Assembly (NCBI GenBank): GCA_947453445.1
Contig: CANGGP010000012.1
Location: 1 to 64,000 of the forward strand
Reading direction: 5' to 3'
Length of the DNA: 64,000 bases
Source: Sphingobacteriaceae bacterium
GTDB lineage: Bacteria > Bacteroidota > Bacteroidia > B-17B0 > Aurantibacillaceae
The translations under genes and the position numbers were made by a program. The notes below the pieces were generated by a model that was given only the letters and a program-made list of their open reading frames with translations, searched no databases and was not told where the DNA came from. Each line of letters opens with the position of its first letter. The stretch's first letter is position 1. Below, piece by piece: positions 42,022 to 50,485 of the stretch.

Positions 42022-43773
42022 ATGGCAGAACAAAGTTTACTCGAAGTTAAAAATCTGGTCACCACGTTTAGAAGTGACGGCAAATTGTTTAATGCCGTTA
42101 ACAACATTTCGTTTACACTCCGCCAAGGTCAAACCCTTGGCATTGTTGGCGAAAGCGGCTCCGGCAAATCGGTTACTTCCCTTTCCATCATGCAACTCAT
42201 TCCTAATCCTCCGGGTAAAATAACGGGCGGAGAGATTATTTATTATACAAAAGAGAACAAAGCCATCGATTTAACAAAATTGTCGAACGAGCAAATGCGA
42301 CAATACCGCGGCAACGAAATCGCCATGATTTTTCAAGAACCCATGACCTCGCTCAACCCCGTGCTTAAATGCGGCGAACAAGTGATGGAGAGTTTAATGC
42401 TGCACCAACATTTATCAAAAAAAGAAGCCCGCCAAAAAACCAAAGAACTTTTTGAAGAAGTGCAATTGCCCACACCCGAAGCCATGCTCGACCGTTACCC
42501 GCATGAATTATCAGGTGGACAAAAACAAAGGGTGATGATTGCCATGGCCGTGAGTTGTAATCCCCGCGTGCTAATAGCCGACGAACCAACCACCGCCCTC
42601 GATGTTACCGTACAAAAAACCATTTTAGAATTGCTGAAAAAACTTCAGCAACGCTACAACATGGGAATTATATTTATCACCCACGATTTAGGTGTGATTG
42701 CTGAATTGGCCAATGAAGTGCTGGTGATGTACAAAGGCAATTTGGTAGAACAAGGTGCCGTGAAGGAAATTTTTGCATCACCCAAACACCCTTACACCAA
42801 AAGCTTGTTGGCCTGCCGCCCACCACTCGACAAACGCGTTGAAACATTGCCCACCGTAAAAGATTTTATGCAAGTGCGTGAGGATGGTCAAATCATTGAA
42901 ATATCAAATCAACACCGCGTTAAAGTTATTTCACACGAACAAAGGCATACACATCTCCAACAACTTTATGCCGGAAAAAAAATACTCGAACTAAAAGATG
43001 TCAGCACCTGGTACCCCGCAAAAAAAACGATTTTCGGAAAAATTAAAAGCTATTCAAAAGCCGTCGACGGCATCAGCTTAGATGTGTATGAAGGCGAAAC
43101 CCTTGGATTGGTGGGGGAAAGCGGCTGCGGTAAAACCACCCTCGGAAGAAGCATTTTAAAATTGGCCAAGGCCACACACGGACAAATTATTTACCAAAAC
43201 CAAGATTTGCTGCAACTGTCAGAAAAAGATTTTCGACCGCACCGCAAAAACATGCAAATTATTTTTCAAGATCCTTACTCTTCACTAAATCCACGCATGA
43301 CGGTTGGACAAGCCATTGCCGAGCCCATGCAAGTGCACGAATTATTTCCCAACGCGGCACAACGCAAAGAAAAAGTAATGGATTTACTCAAAAAAGTGGG
43401 TCTCGAAGAAAAACACTATCAGCGTTACCCACACGAGTTTAGCGGCGGTCAGCGCCAACGCATTTGCATTGCCCGCGCCTTGGCACTCAAGCCAAAATTT
43501 ATTATTTGCGACGAAAGCGTAAGCGCCTTGGATGTAAGTGTGCAAGCCCAAGTATTAAATTTATTAAACGACTTAAAAAAAGAATTCAACTTCACCTATA
43601 TTTTTATTTCACACGATTTGGGTGTTGTAAAATTCATGAGCGATCGCATGGTGGTGATGCAAAAAGGAAAAATTGAAGAAATGGGCGATACCGACGACAT
43701 CTACAACAATCCCAAAAGCGAATACACCAAAAAACTCATCGATTCGATTCCTAAAATAAAACAAACACATTAA
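42022..43773 (+). CDS. Double ABC ATPase, oligopeptide/nickel-type (DppD-DppF fusion)
   Basis: This 583-residue protein contains two complete nucleotide-binding domains. The first has GESGSGKS (Walker A), the signature LSGGQKQR and Walker [10 protein letters not shown]. The second has [16 protein letters not shown] and FIICDESVS. Each is followed by an oligopeptide-type C-terminal motif ([34 protein letters not shown]). It is thus one fused ATPase for a peptide importer such as Dpp/Opp or GsiA. No permease or binding-protein gene lies nearby. Confidence 0.94.
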   Translation: MAEQSLLEVKNLVTTFRSDGKLFNAVNNISFTLRQGQTLGIVGESGSGKSVTSLSIMQLIPNPPGKITGGEIIYYTKENKAIDLTKLSNEQMRQYRGNEIAMIFQEPMTSLNPVLKCGEQVMESLMLHQHLSKKEARQKTKELFEEVQLPTPEAMLDRYPHELSGGQKQRVMIAMAVSCNPRVLIADEPTTALDVTVQKTILELLKKLQQRYNMGIIFITHDLGVIAELANEVLVMYKGNLVEQGAVKEIFASPKHPYTKSLLACRPPLDKRVETLPTVKDFMQVREDGQIIEISNQHRVKVISHEQRHTHLQQLYAGKKILELKDVSTWYPAKKTIFGKIKSYSKAVDGISLDVYEGETLGLVGESGCGKTTLGRSILKLAKATHGQIIYQNQDLLQLSEKDFRPHRKNMQIIFQDPYSSLNPRMTVGQAIAEPMQVHELFPNAAQRKEKVMDLLKKVGLEEKHYQRYPHEFSGGQRQRICIARALALKPKFIICDESVSALDVSVQAQVLNLLNDLKKEFNFTYIFISHDLGVVKFMSDRMVVMQKGKIEEMGDTDDIYNNPKSEYTKKLIDSIPKIKQTH

Positions 43774-43813
43774 ACTAAAGCGCCTGACACCGCTGTTTAT
43801 CATATTCACCAGC

Positions 43814-45091
43814 TTGTTCATCTCATTAATTTGGGTGTATTATTTTAAGCTGATCGATATTTTCGAAACCGAAAAAACACTGCACATTGTTTTTACCTTC
43901 ATTATTGGCAGCATCATTCCGTTTATTATTTATCCCATTCACGAATACATTTACAAACCCCTCGACATTTCAAACAGCGAAAATCCGATTCTCAGTTTCT
44001 TGTTTTTTTCAATCGGCGTTGGTTTGCTTGAAGAATTTGTAAAAGCTGCAAGCATTTTTTTGGTGATGCTTTTTTTTAAAAATGCCATTAACGAACCTAT
44101 CGACTACCTAAAATACATTTGCATTTCAGCTTTGGGATTTGCCTTTGGTGAAAATATCGAGTACGCCGTCAACTATGGTCACGCCGTACTTTTAACCCGC
44201 GCCATCATTTCTGTTCCGGCGCACATGATTTTTTCATCACTGTTCATTTATGGTTACATCTTGTATAAATACCAAAACAAACCCATCACCATCATTCCAA
44301 CTTTTGCGGCACTCGGCTTTATGGCACATGGTTTGTTCGATTTTTTTCTAGATGATAAAAACGCCCCTTTCGGTCACCTCACCAACATTCTTTTCTTCTT
44401 ATGCCTTATTGAAGTCTTCATTTTAATTTTAAACAACGGCATCAATAATTCACCTTTTTACAGTCCTAAAAAAGCCATCGACCAACAAAAAGTCAGGAAG
44501 TATTTATCACGCATGTATACAGTCGCCATAATCTCTATCATCATTTTTTGTGGCATCAGCCAAAATGCAGAAACGGCAATATCAGCAGCATTTGCTTTTA
44601 TTTTTTTCTACTTTTTATTGCTGTACATCATCATTGTTCGCCTAAGCCGCATCAGCATAGTGCCCGGACATTGGAAAACAATTTCACTGGCATTTCCATT
44701 TTATTACGATAGAGATACCGATAGAAACGACAGAACCCTTTTTGGTGTATTAAATATCAAAGGTGAATCGTACAACGATTATGAAATATCACGCTTGTAT
44801 GAAGAAAACATTAAGGTGATTCCCATGAGCAGCCGAAAAACTTATTTGCCAAAAACATTGGATGGCTGCATTGAGAAAAAAATGCACCTTGGCGAAGAAG
44901 CCGTTTACATGCTTAAATTAATCTTCGACGAATCACAGGAAAAATACAAATACTATCTGGTGAAAGCCAAAACCAATGGCATCACCCACAGCGACGACAA
45001 GCATCCCATTGTTTCTTTAAACACCCTAAGCGACACCCACAAAAACACCTTAATCTTCCACGAATGGGTTATCTTAAAAAAAGTAGATTAA
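43814..45091 (+). CDS. PrsW-family intramembrane metalloprotease
   Basis: The protein has 425 residues with at least eight transmembrane helices. PrsW motifs are present: EEFVK (Glu73/Glu74), FGENIEY (Glu113), PAHMIFS (His137) and AHGLFDF (His172, Asp176). PrsW of Bacillus cuts the anti-sigma factor RsiW. The TTG start at 43814 is the only standard start, but the frame is open upstream and codes for [13 protein letters not shown], completing the first helix. A true start at ATT 43769, overlapping the ABC stop, is likely. The C-terminal 130 residues are soluble and unassigned. Confidence 0.85.
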   Translation: MFISLIWVYYFKLIDIFETEKTLHIVFTFIIGSIIPFIIYPIHEYIYKPLDISNSENPILSFLFFSIGVGLLEEFVKAASIFLVMLFFKNAINEPIDYLKYICISALGFAFGENIEYAVNYGHAVLLTRAIISVPAHMIFSSLFIYGYILYKYQNKPITIIPTFAALGFMAHGLFDFFLDDKNAPFGHLTNILFFLCLIEVFILILNNGINNSPFYSPKKAIDQQKVRKYLSRMYTVAIISIIIFCGISQNAETAISAAFAFIFFYFLLLYIIIVRLSRISIVPGHWKTISLAFPFYYDRDTDRNDRTLFGVLNIKGESYNDYEISRLYEENIKVIPMSSRKTYLPKTLDGCIEKKMHLGEEAVYMLKLIFDESQEKYKYYLVKAKTNGITHSDDKHPIVSLNTLSDTHKNTLIFHEWVILKKVD

Positions 45092-45240
45092 GCAATTAAT
45101 CTCATTACACCCAAACACATTCAAGCCAAGCATCTCCATGTCAGGTCGAGCATCTCACCATGTCAGGTCGAGCGGATCCCGATTGTTATCGGGAGAGACC
45201 GTGTTATAAGTTTACATTAAAGATTATTTTCCCTGTCCAT

Positions 45241-45355
45241 CTCGACTACGCTCGATGTGACACCTCGACTACGCTCGATGTGACACCTCGACTACGCTCG
45301 ATGTGACACCTCGACCACGCTCGATGTGACACCTCGAAGCTGCTCGATGTGCCAG
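45241..45355. repeat. 23-bp tandem repeat, five copies
   Basis: Units starting CTCGACTACGCTCGATGTG begin at 45241, 45264, 45287, 45310 and 45333, the last two with substitutions. Each contains TCGAC..GCTCGA, able to fold on itself. The array lies in the 395-bp gap between the PrsW gene and dedA; related single pieces (GTCGAGCATCTC, GTCGAGCGGATC) occur at 45145-45180, as does a CCCGAT-TGTT-ATCGGG hairpin (45179-45194). Confidence 0.9.
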
Positions 45356-45468
45356 TAATTTCAAGTCGAGCAGCTGCCCTTATCCGCACTCGTTGCCCTC
45401 AGTGTCCATTAGCGATCGCACTCAGTGGTAAAACAAACCCATTCAACATTTAGCATTCAACATTTTCC

Positions 45469-45476
45469 TACCTTTG
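45469..45476 (+). promoter_or_regulatory. -7 promoter box of the DedA gene
   Basis: TACCTTTG is an exact TAnnTTTG match ending 10 bp before the ATG, giving a very short leader. Confidence 0.6.
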
Positions 45477-45486
45477 GCCCAAATAT

Positions 45487-46104
45487 ATGTTCGACTTCCT
45501 CAAACAACTCACCGATCCCAACAGCATCATTCAATACGGCGGTTTAGGATTGCTTTTGTTTGTAATTTTTGCCGAAACCGGTTTACTCGTTGGTTTTTTT
45601 CTTCCCGGCGATAATCTCATTTTATTGGCCGGCATATTATGCAAAGCCAAACCTGAACTCATGCATGTGAATTTTTTACTCTTGGTTACGCTAATGATAT
45701 CAGCCGCATTTACCGGAAATACTTTTGGCTATTGGTTTGGTTATCGCGCCGGCGAAAAATTATACAGCAAAAAAGACAGTCTTTTTTTTAAACAAAAACA
45801 CCTCGAACTCACCAAACATTATTACCAAAAATATGGCGGCAACAACACACTCATCCTCGCCCGTTTTTTACCCATTGTACGCACCTTCGCCCCCATTATT
45901 GCCGGCGTGATTAAAGTCGATTTTTTACGCTTCAGCTTTTTTAACCTCATCGGCGCATTTGCTTGGATCATCAGCCTTAGCGGCATCGGTTATTTTTTAG
46001 TTGGCATTTTTCCAAACATCACCAATTACATGGCTTATATTTTTATCACACTCATTATTCTCACTGCCATTCCGATTGTCCGAGTAGTCTTCAAAAAAAA
46101 CTAA
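45487..46104 (+). CDS. DedA family membrane protein
   Basis: This 205-residue protein shows the DedA/SNARE-associated core: FAETGLLVGFFLPGDNLILLAG, NTFGYWFGYRAGEKLY, and RFLPIVRTFAPIIAGVIKV with the paired Arg residues needed for function. DedA proteins are proposed lipid scramblases or flippases, including for undecaprenyl phosphate, and support envelope homeostasis. A hairpin element (family 1, copy C) follows directly. Confidence 0.95.
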   Translation: MFDFLKQLTDPNSIIQYGGLGLLLFVIFAETGLLVGFFLPGDNLILLAGILCKAKPELMHVNFLLLVTLMISAAFTGNTFGYWFGYRAGEKLYSKKDSLFFKQKHLELTKHYYQKYGGNNTLILARFLPIVRTFAPIIAGVIKVDFLRFSFFNLIGAFAWIISLSGIGYFLVGIFPNITNYMAYIFITLIILTAIPIVRVVFKKN

Positions 46105-46128
46105 CGGTTTTTTTCTTCCATTTGATTT

Positions 46129-46281
46129 GGGCCTGCCCTCTGAAGCAAAAATATCTTGCAAATTTTTATAGGCTTTTTGCTTCAGGGGTCGGGCTTTTCG
46201 CTTCAATCTTTTTGTCCCGCTGAAAAGCGGGAACAAAAAGGATTTCCGTTGCTTCCGATGGCAATCGGAACCCTCACGCAG
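46129..46281. repeat. Hairpin element family 1, copy C
   Basis: The order is GGGCCTGCC, stem TGAAGCAAAAA/TTTTTGCTTCA (46141-46151 with 46174-46184), GGTCGGGC, hairpin CTTTTTGTCCCGCT-gaaa-AGCGGGAACAAAAAG (46208-46240), hairpin TTCCGAT-GGCA-ATCGGAA (46253-46270), end CCCTCACGCAG. Compared with copy A, the conserved blocks are the same while the stems differ in sequence and keep their pairing. Confidence 0.75.
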
Positions 46282-46342
46282 AAACACGTCATTTAACAAC
46301 GAATAACTTCACCAATTTTTCTTACCTTTAATCAGCAAGAGG

Positions 46343-47008
46343 GTGAGAAAAATTATTTACATATTAATCTGTGTATCAATCATTTTATTGGCTTGTAAGA
46401 AATCTAATAGTACAAGCACTTCGATTTCAACTGATGATGTTCCTGATACTACACCACCGGTAATTACCATAAATGGTGCAAGCAGCTACAAATTGACCTT
46501 AGATGAGCTTTATGTGGATTTAGGCGCAACAGCCATTGACAATAAAGATGGTGAACTAACAAAAAAAATTGAAGTAACTGGTAGCGTTAACCATACCTTG
46601 ACTGGAAATTATTTAGTAGTATATAACGTTAAAGACAATGCCGGTAATAAAGCAGAAACCAAATCGAAAACAATTATAATTTATAATGCAGTTGATTCCT
46701 TGGCCGCAAATTATACTGTAACATGTACTTGTCAACAATACACAATTGGATCTCAAGCCGCCCCTGATCACCTAACCACCAATTCTTACACCACGTCTTT
46801 AGTTCCATCCAAAAACATCAATTTCAATTTTGCGTTATACCCTTTTGAATTCAGATATGAGAACAAAACACTTTTCTCTTCTCCCAATGTTCAGTTTTGT
46901 TCGATGACTGCTAATGGAAAAATCTTTCAAGTTTATAATTCAATTAGCACTGAAAATTACATTGGCTGGCCAATTACCAAATGCCAATACACATTCACTA
47001 AGCTTTAA
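46343..47008 (+). CDS. DUF5011-type Ig domain lipoprotein
   Basis: The product has 221 residues and starts at GTG, followed by a lipoprotein signal (KIIYILICVSIILLACKKS, Cys18). Residues about 37-112 form a bacterial Ig/DUF5011 domain (PPVITINGASSYKLTLDELY, GATAIDNKDGELTKKIEVTG, YNVKDNAGNKAE). The remaining 105 residues contain several Cys (CTCQQY, QFCSMTA, TKCQYTF) and no known domain. It is probably outer-membrane anchored. TTACCTTTA lies near the expected -7 position. Confidence 0.85.
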   Translation: MRKIIYILICVSIILLACKKSNSTSTSISTDDVPDTTPPVITINGASSYKLTLDELYVDLGATAIDNKDGELTKKIEVTGSVNHTLTGNYLVVYNVKDNAGNKAETKSKTIIIYNAVDSLAANYTVTCTCQQYTIGSQAAPDHLTTNSYTTSLVPSKNINFNFALYPFEFRYENKTLFSSPNVQFCSMTANGKIFQVYNSISTENYIGWPITKCQYTFTKL

Positions 47009-47113
47009 CTATTTCTATTCCTAAGGGAAAAAATTTGATGCAGGGTTTTATATTTTTTTCAATTGCACCCTGATTTTATAATTTGGACCCAACTTACAGG
47101 CTTCACGACTCCT

Positions 47114-47361
47114 GCGTGCGGTGGCCTTGGCACGGCGCGATGTCGGGGCGAGTGAATTGATTTTTATTTGAAAGACTTCAAAGGCCACGTTGGGTAAGCC
47201 TGCGCGCGAGCAGTGGTTTCAAGGGTGGCGTGAGTGTTGGCTTGTGTGCCTGCAGGCAGCCTTGTTTACTTTGCTAGTCTTTCAATAAAAATCAAGAGCG
47301 GGGAGGGATCGCCGTGCCTTGATTTCTTTTGTTTCTTTTCTTTATCAAGAAAGAAAAGAAA
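47114..47361. repeat. Structured element family 2, copy B
   Basis: GCGTGCG, then stem GATTTTTATTTGAAAGAC (47159-47176) with GTCTTTCAATAAAAATC (47277-47293), the conserved tail CAAGAGCGGGGAGGGATCGCC and TGCCTTGATTT, and terminal hairpin TTTCTTTTCTTT-ATCAAG-AAAGAAAAGAAA (47332-47361). The loop ATCAAG matches copy A (37470-37475) although the stem sequence is different. It lies in a 690-bp gap without a gene. Confidence 0.75.
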
Positions 47362-47432
47362 GCAAAAATTAATGTCATTTTAAATACTGTTCACACCTAA
47401 CATTGAAGGCCTGAATGCTATCACAGAACCCG

Positions 47433-47570
47433 CGCCAAGGACAGAACAAAAGCCCGCACGCAGCGGCTTAAATAGCATGTTTTGGTTGAGGAGGCGACCA
47501 AAGGAAGCCACCACAAACCTAAACATGCTTTAAGCTGCAAGTGAGGCTGCAGTGATGGCCTGTTCGGCGC
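47433..47570. repeat. 138-bp nested hairpin upstream of the transaldolase gene
   Basis: GCGCC (47433) and AACA/GCC pair with GGCC-TGTTC-GGCGC (47557-47570) at the outside. An inner long stem pairs GCAGCGGCTTAAATAGCATG with CATGCTTTAAGCTGC around a GTTTTGGTT/AAACCTAAAC extension. It follows family-2 copy B by 70 bp. Either an RNA structure or a mobile-repeat remnant; no open frame of interest. Confidence 0.65.
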
Positions 47571-47698
47571 CCTAATCCTAATTAATCCGTCTCCACATCC
47601 TAAATAACTATAGTGATAAATTATAAAAACAAACGGCAAAACAACAATTATTTATATCAAATTTTTTACGTTTCTTTACATTCAATAACGCAAATAAT

Positions 47699-48709
47699 AT
47701 GGAATTATACTTAGACTCAGCCAATTTAAAAGAAATTGAAGAAGGATTTAAATTGGGCTTTTTAAACGGACTTACCACCACCCCAACTTTTATGCAAAAA
47801 GAAGGCATTATGGATATTGATGCCATGATTGTGAAGTTGAGTAAAATAGTGCCGGTGCTTCAAATCGAAGCTTTGGGAAATACAGCCGAAGAAGTGTTGG
47901 CCGAAGCTGAACGCCAATTGGCTTTGGGTCTTGATCCTAAAAAAACAGTTTTTAAAATTCCGGTATCACTCGAAGGCGTTCGTGCCTGTAAAGTGTTGCG
48001 CGATAAAGGTTATTTAGTAAACGTGCATTTGGTGTACACCTTGCAACAGGCTTACATGGCCATGCAAGCCGGCGCTACTTATGTTTGTCCTTTGGTTGGA
48101 CGTTTGCAAGACCAAGGTCACGATGCCCTTGCCTTGGTTGAACAATGCATCGACGCCGTTGATTTATATGGCTACGATACCAAAATCATGTTCTCATCTG
48201 TTCGCCACGCCGAACACGTGCGCAACGCCATCAACCTTGGTGTGCACACCATCACCGTACCACTTAAAGTATTAAAACAATTAACCGAAAATAATTTCAC
48301 CACAGTCGGCACCGACCAATTTATCATGGATACCCGCCTTATGATGGTAAAAGTAAAAGAAGCCATCAATGGCGTGAACCCAATTGTGAGCGAAGACACA
48401 AACATTACCGATGCCATCATCAAATTAACCGAATACAATTTTGGTGCAATCACTGTATTGCGCAAAGATGGCTCAATTAAAGGTGTATTCACCGATGGTT
48501 CATTGCGTAAATTATTAATGGACAAGGGCCGCGATATTTTAAACAAAAAATTAAGTGACCTCGAATACCGTGAACCAATTACAATTGATGGCAACGTATT
48601 ATTAAATGATGCCAATTTATTATTTAAAAAAACCAACGTTGATACCATTGTGGTAACCGATGGCGGCAAACCGGTTGGCATGTTAGATATTCAAGATTTA
48701 AAATCATAA
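47699..48709 (+). CDS. Transaldolase/fructose-6-phosphate-aldolase domain fused to a CBS pair
   Basis: The protein has 336 residues. Residues 1-215 are a short TalC/FSA-type transaldolase: LYLDSANLKEI, LTTTPT, the Schiff-base Lys86 in VFKIPVS, VYTLQQAYMAMQAGA and VCPLVGRLQDQG. Residues about 230-336 are two CBS domains (ITDAIIKLTEYNFGAITVL, GVFTDGSLRKLL, DTIVVTDGGKPVGMLDIQDL) like those at the end of arabinose-5-phosphate isomerase KdsD. The next gene is a KdsC-like phosphatase. This suggests a sugar-phosphate step sensed by the CBS pair. The exact substrate is unknown. Confidence 0.88.
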   Translation: MELYLDSANLKEIEEGFKLGFLNGLTTTPTFMQKEGIMDIDAMIVKLSKIVPVLQIEALGNTAEEVLAEAERQLALGLDPKKTVFKIPVSLEGVRACKVLRDKGYLVNVHLVYTLQQAYMAMQAGATYVCPLVGRLQDQGHDALALVEQCIDAVDLYGYDTKIMFSSVRHAEHVRNAINLGVHTITVPLKVLKQLTENNFTTVGTDQFIMDTRLMMVKVKEAINGVNPIVSEDTNITDAIIKLTEYNFGAITVLRKDGSIKGVFTDGSLRKLLMDKGRDILNKKLSDLEYREPITIDGNVLLNDANLLFKKTNVDTIVVTDGGKPVGMLDIQDLKS

Positions 48710-48716
48710 ACCAATG

Positions 48717-48738
48717 AAAGCCCATCACGGGCTTTTTT
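48717..48738 (+). terminator. Terminator-like hairpin directly before the HAD gene
   Basis: AAAGCCC (48717-48723) pairs with GGGCTTT (48729-48735), followed by T to 48738. The next ATG begins at 48739. It can end the transaldolase transcript, or act as an attenuator for the phosphatase gene. Confidence 0.8.
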
Positions 48739-49464
48739 ATGCTGGATTTAAAAAACATATACATTGAATTGGGTGGCACATTTGTGACTCCCATTGAAAG
48801 AATGCAAGACCGTTTAAAACACGTCAAAGCATTTGTGTTTGACTGGGATGGTGTTTTTAATGATGGTCGTAAAGACGCCGGCGGCAGCAGTAATTTTTCG
48901 GAAGTCGACAGCATGGGCACAAATTTGTTGCGTTACGCTTATTTTTTAAGAAAAAAACAATTGCCCATTACCGCCATCATTAGTGGCGAAAAAAACGAAA
49001 CGGCCTTTTATTTTAGCGAACGTGAGTGTTTTAATTATTCATTCTATAAAATCGCAAACAAAAAACTAGCCTTCGAAAAAATTTGCGAAAAAGAAAATTT
49101 ACATCCACACGAAATCGCCTATTTTTTTGATGATGTACTCGATCTGCCCATTGCAGAAATATGCGGCTTGCGCGTAATGGTAAACCAAAAATCAAACCCT
49201 CTTTTTGCCGAATATTGTAAAGATGCACATTTGGTTGATTATTTAACAGCCTACAGTGGCAACCGTTTTGCCGTGCGCGAAGCCTGCGAATTACTCATGG
49301 CCCTTAACGGCAACTACGCCGAAGTTATGCACAGCCGTACCAAATACGATGAACATTATACCCAGTACATCACACAACGCCGCAACATCAAACCCGATTT
49401 TTATACACTTAAAGACAATGTGATTGAACAAACCAATAATTCAATTATCGGTTTCGGGAAATAA
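48739..49464 (+). CDS. KdsC-like HAD-family phosphatase
   Basis: This 241-residue protein has HAD motif I AFVFDWDGVFNDG (Asp35, Asp37; KdsC has DVDGVLTDG), motif II ITAIISGEKNE, a Lys in the KLAFEKICEKENL helix, and motif IV AYFFDDVLDLPIAEICGL. A roughly 30-residue N-terminal and a C-terminal extension (KYDEHYTQYITQRRNIKPD) make it longer than KdsC (about 180). KdsC removes phosphate from KDO 8-phosphate; here a related sugar acid is likely. A terminator-like hairpin abuts the ATG. An alternative start is the Met at residue 22. Confidence 0.82.
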   Translation: MLDLKNIYIELGGTFVTPIERMQDRLKHVKAFVFDWDGVFNDGRKDAGGSSNFSEVDSMGTNLLRYAYFLRKKQLPITAIISGEKNETAFYFSERECFNYSFYKIANKKLAFEKICEKENLHPHEIAYFFDDVLDLPIAEICGLRVMVNQKSNPLFAEYCKDAHLVDYLTAYSGNRFAVREACELLMALNGNYAEVMHSRTKYDEHYTQYITQRRNIKPDFYTLKDNVIEQTNNSIIGFGK

Positions 49465-49491
49465 TTTAACATCGCTCTAATCTAACCCGTC

Positions 49492-49512
49492 ATGCTGAAT
49501 TTGTTTCAGCAT
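49492..49512. repeat. Short palindromic repeat
   Basis: ATGCTGAA-tttgt-TTCAGCAT forms an 8-bp stem. The word GTCATGCTGAATTTGTTTCAGC resembles a dispersed intergenic repeat common in Bacteroidota. Confidence 0.6.
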
Positions 49513-49576
49513 CTCCTTAACAAATACTATATTCACCTCAGCTTCTGAAAACCTTTTTTCCTTCCCAATCTTCTGC

Positions 49577-49584
49577 TAAATTTG
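49577..49584 (+). promoter_or_regulatory. -7 promoter box of the hydroxylase gene
   Basis: TAAATTTG is an exact TAnnTTTG match ending 4 bp before ATGATG. The predicted start of transcription falls on or next to the start codon, suggesting a leaderless message. Confidence 0.6.
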
Positions 49585-49588
49585 CAGC

Positions 49589-50485
49589 ATGATGAACGAA
49601 TTCCGCGAACTGATACTCATTAAAATCAGCCTCCCCATTTATATTCTTGTAATAGGCATTGAGTTTTTTTACTCGCATTTTAAAAACAAAGGTCTATACT
49701 CTGCCAAAGGTGTGATTGCTAATACCTATCTCACATTGCTCAACATGGGTCTTGATGTTTTAATCCGCGGTATTTGTTTGTTCGTGCTTTATTATTTTTA
49801 TCAATTTCATTTTACCAGCCTATCCACGCATCCTATTTTATATTGGAGCGTTTTAATCATTGGCGAGGATTTTATGTTTTATTGGTTGCACCGCATCGAT
49901 CATTATTGCCGCTTCTTTTGGGCCGTGCATGTAACGCATCACAGCAGCGAAGAATTTAACCTTACTGTGGGTTTCCGCTCTTCCGTTTTTCAACCGCTTT
50001 ACCGCTTTATTTACTTCATCCCACTTGCCTTTTTAGGCTTCGATGCAATGGACATTATGTTCGCTTATAGCGCCACACAAATTTTTGGCATTTTAGTCCA
50101 TACACAAACCATCGACAAGTTGGGCTTCCTCGAGTACATCATCGTAACCCCTTCTCACCACCGCGTGCACCACGGCAGCAACATTCAATACCTCGATAAA
50201 AACATGGGCATGTTTTTAATTATTTGGGATAAACTCTTTGGCACCTTTCAGGCCGAAGATAAAAACGACCCGGTGAAATATGGCCTTACCAAAAACATTG
50301 ATACCTACAACCCCATCATCACCGTGTTTCACGAATGGGTAAATATTTTTAAAGATTTGCAAAAGCAAACTTCTTTTAAAAATAAATTGATGTACGTGTT
50401 CGGTCCCCCGGGCTGGAGCCACGATGGTAGCACCAAAACCAGTTCTCAGTTGCGCGCCGAACGTCTTTCAAAAACAAATCAATAA
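49589..50485 (+). CDS. Sterol desaturase/fatty acid hydroxylase family protein
   Basis: The product is a 298-residue membrane protein with four to five helices. The di-iron histidine clusters are HRIDH (101-105), HVTHH (114-118) and HHRVHH (190-195), in the order and spacing of the family. Such enzymes hydroxylate or desaturate lipids, carotenoids or sphingoid bases. The stop overlaps the helicase start by one base (TAATG). Two adjacent ATG codons are possible starts. Confidence 0.93.
   Translation: MMNEFRELILIKISLPIYILVIGIEFFYSHFKNKGLYSAKGVIANTYLTLLNMGLDVLIRGICLFVLYYFYQFHFTSLSTHPILYWSVLIIGEDFMFYWLHRIDHYCRFFWAVHVTHHSSEEFNLTVGFRSSVFQPLYRFIYFIPLAFLGFDAMDIMFAYSATQIFGILVHTQTIDKLGFLEYIIVTPSHHRVHHGSNIQYLDKNMGMFLIIWDKLFGTFQAEDKNDPVKYGLTKNIDTYNPIITVFHEWVNIFKDLQKQTSFKNKLMYVFGPPGWSHDGSTKTSSQLRAERLSKTNQ

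Noticed and set aside
45241-45355. CRISPR-like 23-bp repeats
   Set aside because: The copies are directly adjacent without spacers.
47421-47639. 72-codon open frame on the minus strand
   Set aside because: It covers the nested hairpin, with no family resemblance.
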